A stretch of DNA of 27,700 nucleotides from positions 1 to 27,700 of the forward strand of contig JNEM01015431.1 of assembly GCA_000697335.1 (NCBI GenBank), read 5' to 3'. Below are positions 19,615 to 27,700 of the stretch, in pieces. Source of the stretch: Conidiobolus incongruus B7586. Lineage: Eukaryota; Entomophthoromycota; Entomophthoromycetes; Entomophthorales; Conidiobolaceae. Numbering within the stretch: position 1 is the first letter of the stretch; each line of letters begins with the position of its first letter. A program made the translations under genes and the position numbers. The notes under the pieces are model-generated. The model worked only from the letters and a program-made list of their open reading frames with translations. It was not told the origin of the DNA and made no database searches.

Positions 19615-21611
19615 TTTTAGAAATTTTTATGCTAAGTAATTGTGAAAATATATATTTATTATTACCTCAGAATTGAAGAAATGGGAAATGTTTTAATTTG
19701 TGATTTTTCAAATATATTATTAGTTTCAGAAAAAGATATATATACAAAATAAATAATTTTAAATTATATATATTCATATGTAATGTTTTTTAATTAAAAA
19801 ATTAACTGTTTAAAATTTATTATTTTATTTAATCATATTTAAATAATGATTATCCAAAGTTTTTGATTCTAATATTAATAAAACTTAACTATAAACCCTT
19901 TAAAATCATTCAAAATCTACAAGTAGCTTTTAAAAATATTATTTTATTTAAATTAACTATTTATCACTAAGTAAACTAATTTAAAGCTACAAAAGAAATT
20001 ATTTAAAAATTAAAATTCAAAATATTAATTTTAATAATAATTTTTTTAATTATAAATAAAGTATTTTGATATTAGTTATAGAAGTATATTATATATATTA
20101 AAGTTTAATCTTTAATTAATAAAAATATAAAATAAATATCTATTAATTTAATTAAAGCTTAAAAAATTAAAGTAGCTAAAGCTAAACAAAACTTATTAAG
20201 ATATAATTAAAAACTAAAGCTTTAATAATTAATTATTAAATTAATATATTATAAATCTTTATATATGGTTTTCTATTAAAACATATTATAAAATATTAAA
20301 TTAAGTTAAAATAACTCTCTTTATAAATTTTAATAAATATATATTTTATTTATAAGTAAATATTTGTTATTATAATAAATTAAAATAATATATATTATTT
20401 TAATTTAGTTTTTAAAAAGAAAGCAATTAATAATTTTTATGTTATTTTATATAATAAGTATAAAATATATAAAGTTATAGAAAATTTTGTAATTGAAAAT
20501 AACTAGAAAAAGTTAATACATTTAATATATTCATTAGATCATAAGTTAAGTAACTATAATTGCTTTAGGTAATTAAAAAATCAACTTAAAAGGAAGAAAA
20601 TATCAATAAAAAAATTTATTTGGTTTATAAAATATTAAATTTCAATCTTTAATAAAAATAATAATATTTTAAATATTAGAAGTTGATTAAAAGTATAACC
20701 AAAATTTATTGATAATAAAGAGTATTGATTATATAATATATATTTATTTTTGTAACTTATATATTAAGCCCTATATTTTTTTAATCACAAAAAATACATA
20801 TTTAAAATCTAGAGTAATAAATTTAATTAAATAACAAGCTTTAAAATTTTAAAAAAATATATTTTATAATTTCTTTTTTTCATAACATGAAATTTTATAA
20901 AATAATTATTGATAAATATAGATTTAAACTCTTTTCATAAGCAGTCAATAATAATTTAATCATAATTTTTTTCAGTACAAAAAGTAGTTTATAATATTCT
21001 AATAATTTGGTGCAGTCCACTATTTAAAATCACTTTTCTAATTTGAAATATGAAAAGGCCTGTATTCTAAACAGTGGAAACTATTTCAAAATATTTGACT
21101 TTATCAAATAAACCGAGATGATTAATATTTCATTTTTTAAACTAGACATGAATAAAGTAATTGTAATTTTATTAAAAAAATATACTTCAAAAATTTTAAA
21201 AATATATCTTAATACATTATCACATTTGATGTATTAGAGAATAGATGCTCAATAGTAAGACTAATATTTTGTCGTGTTTAATATTAATAGAGCCAAAATG
21301 AAGTGTTTAGGGTAAAACTAAAGCTTGCAATATTATTAGTTTAATTACTTGGTTAAATTGCAAAATTAATGAGGCTGTGATTTCAAATTAACTGGTTTAA
21401 CACAAGAATTATTATATATATTTCCCATAGTAATGGAATTAAAGAGAAATATGCAAGTCATATAGAGTTTAATATACATACTTTAATAGATAGTCGAATA
21501 ATGTATTAAAAACATGTTATATAAACAATATTGACAAAATATGTATTGATGGAGATAAGAATATTTAACAATTTTCAATTGAAGATAGTGACTCTAATAA
21601 TATTTGGAGAG
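19615..21611. other. 2-kb gene-free region, HMG 3' flank to kinase 3' flank
   Basis: The region lies between the 3' ends of two convergent genes. The left two thirds form an extreme AT island (separate entry). From about 20990 to 21611 base composition returns to the local norm. No coding exon is visible. Confidence 0.65.
19620..20980. other. AT island 1, CpA/TpG-depleted
   Basis: This DNA is far more AT-rich than the other intergenic regions. In 20101-20580 I counted by eye about 16 CT and 21 AG against 6 CA and 6 TG. Remaining G and C often occur as AAGCTT- or TAGCTA-like words. The loss of CpA on both strands resembles repeat-induced point mutation of a former repeat, but no element can be recognised. 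Confidence 0.5.
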
Positions 21612-24461
21612 TTAGCGATGTGTATATCCTGGGCCGTTCTGGCTATTGGATCTTGTCTAAAAATAACATTAACATGGTGATTAATACTTTTGAAATAATT
21701 AACTTACACCAGGTCGAGAAACTTGAATCCAAGGATGCTGCAATGCCTCATCTGGAGTCATTCTAGTTGCTGGATCCAAATCTAGGCACCTCGACACAAA
21801 ATCAAGGAAATCAGGATCTTTGGTACCTAGGAAATTAGCAAGGCTGCGAGAACTAGCGGGTCCTCTCTGTTTTCCATGGGAATAGGAAGAGAACCTAGGC
21901 TGATTATTGGAGTCAAAGAACAAAACGCGTCTTCGAGATTTCATGATCATGGAAAGAGGTGGTGCACCAAGATACTCCATTATACGCTCCAGCTGCTCGT
22001 TCTCTCCGGATCCAGGGAAAATAGGATAGCCAGAGTGAAGTTCTGCAACAATACATCCTAAACTCCACATATCAATTGCAGGGCCGTAAGGCATCTCTAA
22101 TATAATTTCTGGAGAACGATAGAATCGACTTTGAATATATGTGAATACTCTTTGATCCGAGAAACAAGAGCTTCCAAAATCAATCACTTTGATGGCTGTT
22201 GTAGCAGGATTTATCATGACATTTTCAGGCTTAAGATCACAATGAATTACATTATGGCTATAGAGCAAAGACAAACATTTGAGGACCTGATATGTTACTT
22301 TGCGGACAATATTTTCATTAAAACCCTGGAAGTCGTTAAATTTAATAAAATCGTATAAATTCATATTTAAGAGCTCAAAAACGATCATTTTATGTCCTCT
22401 AAAGGTAAATGTATCTAACATTCGAATAGCATGATGGGTATTATCGGGATCCCAAGAATTGATACGGTGCAGGATATCAATTTCAACTTTGGCCTGTTGA
22501 ACAAATTTAGGAGCGCTTCGAATTGCCTTAATCGCCACTTCAATACCTAATTTGTGATCAAAACATTTCATAACAGTTCCAAATGAACCCTTTCCTAAAC
22601 TATCCACAATTTCATATCTATAAGCTACGTGCGAACCTGGATAAACGCAGAAGTTTCCACTTGAATCAATGAATGCTGAAGTATCAGAATCTTCTTTAAC
22701 ATGAGTGCGAGGATATTTAATGCCAAAAGTCCAAATCTCGGAATAATTATAAATTTCTCTCCATTCATAAGGTGAGAGAAACTGTTTGAAATTTTGTAGT
22801 ACTTGGGAGGGAGTTAAGGGACGACGAGGTTCGCCATTTAAACTTGGTAAATCCGGTCGATAAGCACTATCCATACCCACTCCATCTCTATGAAGTCTTG
22901 AAGCTGATATGTTATTGTGTCTATTAACAGGAGAACTAGAAATGTCCAATAAAGATTTGGTAGTACTGTTAGATGCTTTAGATGAAAGTGAAAAAGATTT
23001 AGAAACAGGTAATCCTGCAGAGGAAATACCTGGAGAAGAACTAACCATAGAGGTATTGATGGGCGTGACTTTAGGCTTTGTTGTTGAGGGATGGATTGAT
23101 CGGTTAGTAGATATCATTGGTTTAGAAGGAGTGACTGTGTTGGCAGAAGATTTGGCATTTAATCCAGGTAATGGTAATGGTTTTAAATTAGAATTTGTAC
23201 CAAGGGTTACTTTGGATGTCGTTGGAGGGGGAGTAATGTTTCCTTTTTGTAAATTGATGGATGCATATGTTTTTGACTTTAGACTACCAGGAGTTTGGAA
23301 GCCACTATGGATAGTATTTGAGCGACCCTTTCCACTGAAAGAAGTTCCCGTAGAATAACCAGGAATACTAGAATTTGTGGGTGTTTTCGGTTTATCTCTA
23401 AGTGATGATTTTATAGTGGAGCTTTGTGTAGAATTTGGAATACTGGGTTTTGAAGATCTTTGCTGTTGGAGAGTTAATCGTGTAGTGCTTCCGTAAGTAT
23501 TTTGTGATATACGGGAATTTTGTGTAAGAGTTGAGCTAGTATATGACGATGACATTTTCGCGACCATACTTCCAGCCCGCGTGAGGGAGTTCACGGATGA
23601 ATTTGAAGATTTTTGTAAACCAGACAATGTAGAAGGTTTTGATGATGCATATGATAATTTAGGAGAGCTAGGCTTAGCCATACTGAGTTTTTGTGAGTTG
23701 ATTTGAGCAGTAGATAATGATTGTAACTTTGAAATAGGGTGTTTTGTTGATCCTGGCGAAGGTTTAACAGAAGAATTAAGAGTAGCTGGTTTAGGAATTT
23801 GAATTGCACTAGTATTCTTCATTTGGTTAGCTGAAAATGAAGAATTTTGACTTAAGCCAGGTAAATTTTTTCCTATTCCACTAAAACTAAATAAGATATA
23901 AAATGTTATTAAAAAAATGGCATATGGTATTTACTTTGTGCTTGGTTTGAGGCTGTTTGTAGAAGCTTCAGTATTTCGACTTGATATAGTCCCTGATTTA
24001 ATAGGAATGCGTGTTTTAATACCCGAAGAACCTGGTTCATTTAAATTTGGTTTAGGGTTATTTGGGCCAAATAAAATATGTTTTTTACTAGGATCATAGC
24101 GTAATTTAGGATTACTATTCGCCGAATTAGGTCTCACAGTTTTGGGTGATATAGCGGATTTATCTAATAACCGAGTTATGGAATTGAAATAATATAAATC
24201 AAAATTTAACTTACGAATTTCAGAATTGATCATGGAGGAATCTTGGGAAGAATTTCTTGAAGTTGAATTACTATGATAATTAGATAGAGATTTTTTATGC
24301 GATGGTGGGTTAAGTACTGTGTTTCGACGAGCTATTTGATTAGTTTTAGCTTTGATATCAGATGAAAGAGTTGGAGCTGTAAATGAAAAATTAGGACGTT
24401 TAGTTTCTTCAATATTATTTTCGTTATTAGGAAGTTTTTTGACACTACTCGATAAAAACAT
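21612..24461 (-). CDS. DYRK-family dual-specificity kinase (DYRK2/Pom1-like)
   Basis: Exons on the minus strand are 23935-24461, 21708-23886 and 21612-21656 (2751 nt, 916 aa); introns are 48 and 51 nt. The first ~500 residues are Ser/Thr/Asn/Pro-rich and disordered. A DYRK-homology box follows (about 530-560: LTPSQVLQNF, SPYEWREIYNYSEIW), then the kinase domain: GKGSFGTV (near 608), VAIK Lys (near 628), HCDLKPEN (near 725), DFGSS (near 742), activation segment FTYIQSRFYRSPE (near 755), and DMWSLGCIVAELHSGYP. Catalytic residues are intact. The activation motif is FTY instead of YTY; the second Tyr, the autophosphorylated one in DYRKs, is kept. Pom1 and DYRK2 relatives control polarity and cell-cycle entry; that role here is inference. 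The last exon adds TRSNSQNGPGYTHR. A 51-nt stretch at 24164-24214 may be an in-frame intron. Confidence 0.93.
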
Positions 24462-24496
24462 TGTGTAAATAGTTGTTTAGTAAGTAGAATAAAAAA

Positions 24497-24564
24497 CTAA
24501 AAATAAAGGTGAATATTAAGTTAGAGAATGAGAATAACCAAAAAACACATAAAAAAATATTTAC
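24497..24564 (-). other. Probable 5'UTR intron of the DYRK-type kinase gene
   Basis: On the minus strand CACAAA is followed by donor GTAAATA at 24564, and acceptor TTTATTTTTAG ends at 24497. The 68 nt fit local intron length. The same CACAAA-GTAAATA junction is used by the first coding intron of this gene (donor at 23934). No upstream ATG is created. Confidence 0.45.
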
Positions 24565-24855
24565 TTTGTGTGAATGTGATTCTTGGTGGGAATATGGATT
24601 TTAAAATTACCTGAGCTTAAGCAAGCGCTAGGAGTCTTGAAATTGATAAACACAATATGATAAATTTAGCGGAGAGAATATTGATATACGCTGGCTATTT
24701 TAAGTAAACCTTTCTAATAATGATTGATTGAAAACAAAGATTAGCGATATTTAAGAATTTATCAGTGGTGTTTAAGATAAAAGGCCAGATATTTTGAATC
24801 ATGTAAAAATTGAATATAGGATTCAATTTAGATTGTATAAGCAATGATGTTTATT

Positions 24856-24866
24856 ATTGGCTAAAT
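24856..24866 (-). promoter_or_regulatory. CCAAT box upstream of the kinase gene
   Basis: ATTGGCTAAAT on the plus strand gives TTTAGCCAAT on the gene strand, 395 bp before the ATG. It is the same core as upstream of RPL5 and the PH-domain gene. Confidence 0.4.
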
Positions 24867-26489
24867 TTTAAATTATCCAAATAATAATTGGTCCGACTAA
24901 AGTAAAAATAGAATTTTAATACTGGTAATTGGAGTAAATAAAACTATTATTAAACTTCTTCAAATGCTATTAATAATTAGTTTTTTTTTATCAATTTTAC
25001 CCTAAAGTCATATTGCAATACCATATCAATAAAACAGTATATAACTTTATCAAGCCTATTGAACTAATTTACCTATTCTAATATAATTATGAGTGATGGT
25101 TTGATTTATTGAGTATTTTCAATACAGGCTAATTGCCAATCGTATTAGCTTTTCAAAGTAAATAATAACATTAATTATGCCCAAATTCTACATGTTATTT
25201 CACTTGGATATGATTGGCCAATTAACTGTGATGTAATTATATTTGCATATCAGGAATATTTATATTCAGTCTACAAGCTAGTTGTTTTTATTGATTTAGT
25301 CACAATATTGTTTAAAATTCATAAAGTAGTTTGGATATAATATTATTCAGAACCAATATATACTATATTGTTAAGTTTATGAATTCTATCTACTAAAAAA
25401 TAAATAATTTTCACATTTTTATTTTATTAATTAGATTTTGTGCCTATTACAAAATATAATTTATAGAGGTAAGCAATCAAAATTCTATAAAGCGGGCTTT
25501 ATAATTTATTTTGTCCCATTTTCACTATATCAATTCATGCAAAAATTTAAATAAAAGAAACAACTCGCTTTTGAGAACTTTTGATAACTGATCCCTAATA
25601 CCCAAAGCAATACACTATTACATTTGATTAATCTGATGTACATATATAATAAAGATTCCACGAAAAAGTTTAGGAAAAGCAAATATCATGCTCAAAATTG
25701 AAATCTCTAGTAATCAACACTTTAATTATGTCTCAAGAGATTATCATTACTTTAAATTTTTATAATATAAAATGATATTTGTAAATTGAATTAAGTGGAT
25801 TTCAATTAGTAGGTTATTGAGTTTATTTGGATAGTTTTTCAAACAAAAATAACTAGAGATTATTATATGATATTATTTTTTATCAAAATATAAATTATAT
25901 ATATATAAACAAATAAAATATATGTTGAATTAATGTAAATAATTCAATCCTAAGATTTGTGCTATTAACGCGTTTTGAATACAGTTTTGAACTAATTTCA
26001 AAAGCCGAAATTTAATAAATTCAGCACTAAAGTTTTGATATTATATGTTTTAAATGATCATAATCGATTAGGATGGATTTAATAATCAAATCCCTTGCAT
26101 TTTTTGATATTTGACAATAACTTAATAGTAATATTTTCTAATTTCAGTCATACATTATCAAATATATATTATTTTAACTCAGATACTTTTTAATTATTTA
26201 TTCAAATGGTTTTACTAATTTAAATATATAATAGTTGTCATAACCAATATAACAACAATTTTGTTTAAATTTATTTTGAATCATTAAAATTTTTCAAATA
26301 AAAGGTGATTTCTACCAAGATTTCAAAATCATCAGTTATTTATAAATTAAAATATACTTAATTAATATAATACAATAAAACTGAATAGCCAAATCATAAC
26401 ATTATCTATTACTTGAAATTTCAAATTAAATTCAGGAATTTTTGTAAAATATAATTGTATTTCAAATAAGTATGATAAATTGAAAATAT

Positions 26490-27700
26490 TATGTAAACTA
26501 ATAATTTTTTTAATTTGTGAAAATATAAATATATCATGAAAAAGATATTAATAAATAAAATTGCAATAGATTTATAATGGCTATATTGAAATTTTATTAT
26601 ATTTTTAATTACTTGATTTTATCATTATATTTTCATCTATAATAAATAAATTTAATATTACTTTGTAATTTAAATAATAGGAATTATTTGTGATTAAAAA
26701 AATTAAACATTTTAATATATAAAAAATTAAAATAAATATATAATATAAAATTAATAATTTCTTTTATTTCTAATAATTTTTTGCTATATTTTAATAAAGT
26801 TCTAATACTTAAAAAATAATTCTTTTTATTAAAGAATAAAATTTGATATTTTATAAATTAATTAAATTTTCTTATAAAAATTTTCTTTTTTATAAACTAG
26901 TTTTTTTATTACTTAGAACAATTATAATCATATAGGTTATAATCTAAAGAATATATTAGATATGATTGTTTTTTCTAGTTATTTTTGATTAGAAAATTTT
27001 TTATAATTTTATTTATTTTATAATTATTATATAAAATAATAGGTTATTTAAATTATATTGAGAATACTAATTAAAAATAATTTTATTTAAAAAAACAATA
27101 TAAAATTTACTCTTAATTTATTTTCCTTTAAAAACTAAATAAAAATAACAAATGCTATAATAATTTATAATAATAACTAATATTTATTTATCAATATAAT
27201 ATTTATTTAAAGAAATTTATAAAAAGGATTGATTTAGCATAATCTAACATTTTAATAAAAGATTATATAAAAAATTTAAAATTCATTAATTATAATAATT
27301 TATTATAAAAGCTTTAACTTTTAACTATATCTTAGTAAATTTTATTTAATAATAACTAGTTTAGTTTTTTTAAATTTTAATCTAATTAAAAGCTATTTTT
27401 TGATTTTTATTTATTAATTTTAATTTAATTTTTAAAATATAAAAAATATTTATATAATTAATATTAAAATATCTTGATAATTTTTTAACTAAAATAAAAT
27501 CGTATTTTTGAATATATTTTTTAATTTTATTAAAATTAAAATAAAAACTTCTGATAATTATTATTCAGTTTAAATATAATTAAATTAAACAATTAATTTT
27601 AAAAATTATTATGAATAAAGTTAAGAATTATATTTTTTCTTATTTGATTTATATATATTTTATTATTCAAAACTAATAAATATTTTAAAAATTCAAAAAT
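26490..27700. other. AT island 2, CpA/TpG-depleted, runs off the window
   Basis: Composition resembles island 1. In 26701-27700 I counted by eye about 33 CT and 23 AG against 13 CA and 14 TG. Only one CG was noticed. No open frame or recognisable element remains. Confidence 0.5.

Larger units (their letters stand above)
24462..27700. other. 3.2-kb region without a recognisable gene
   Basis: The first ~450 bp are the kinase 5'UTR and promoter, with a probable 5'UTR intron and a CCAAT box. From about 24900 to 26490 there is ordinary AT-rich DNA with only short frames, none with a protein I recognise. The rest is AT island 2. The next gene may lie beyond the window. Confidence 0.6.

Noticed and set aside
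19620-20980. Mitochondrial DNA insertion as the source of the AT island
   Set aside because: No tRNA, rRNA or mitochondrial protein fragment was recognised; the dinucleotide bias is a better description.
1-27700. CRISPR arrays, bacterial operons, LTR elements or intact transposons
   Set aside because: No regularly spaced repeats, no long terminal repeats and no reverse transcriptase, integrase or transposase motifs were seen; the genes are eukaryotic with introns.

Overview
The window reads as nuclear DNA of a fungus with a very AT-rich genome. Genes are closely packed in places and interrupted by short spliceosomal introns. Most introns I could fix by reading frame are 48-68 nt, begin GTAA/GTAT/GTAC and end in TATAG, TTTAG or similar. 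The fungal assignment rests on a fungal-type PQ-loop protein, a superoxide-dismutase-like mitoribosomal protein without its metal ligands, a MATA-type HMG-box protein and a DYRK2/Pom1-type kinase. Low GC and intron-rich genes suggest an early-diverging lineage; an Entomophthoromycotina relative such as Conidiobolus is my guess, not something the sequence proves.

Left part (1-5138): three ribosome-making genes lie together. RPL5 (uL18, minus, cut by the left window edge) has an exon that codes only the start ATG. Its 174-nt second intron carries a box C/D snoRNA resembling vertebrate SNORD80 and yeast snR60. EMG1/NEP1 (minus) and RIO1 (plus) are divergent across 560 bp and both act in 40S subunit formation.

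Middle (5139-13120): a large two-PH-domain protein (minus, 859 aa) joins its PH domains by about 470 residues of Ala/Glu/Pro-rich linker, which carries several short basic-hydrophobic segments. Upstream lie a probable 5'UTR intron, a dense cluster of CCAAT boxes and about 4 kb without a recognisable gene. That gap contains a roughly 190-bp foldback.

Right-middle (13121-19614): SPN1/IWS1 (plus, six exons including a 17-nt micro-exon), a PQ-loop membrane protein (minus), an mS42/mS43-type mitoribosomal protein (minus) and an intronless MATA_HMG-box protein (plus).

Right (19615-27700): a DYRK-family kinase (minus, 916 aa) is flanked by two extremely AT-rich tracts (about 19620-20980 and 26490-27700). 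Both are depleted in CpA/TpG relative to CpT/ApG, a bias resembling repeat-induced point mutation. I see no gene in either tract.

No CRISPR array, rRNA gene, secure tRNA or intact transposon was seen.
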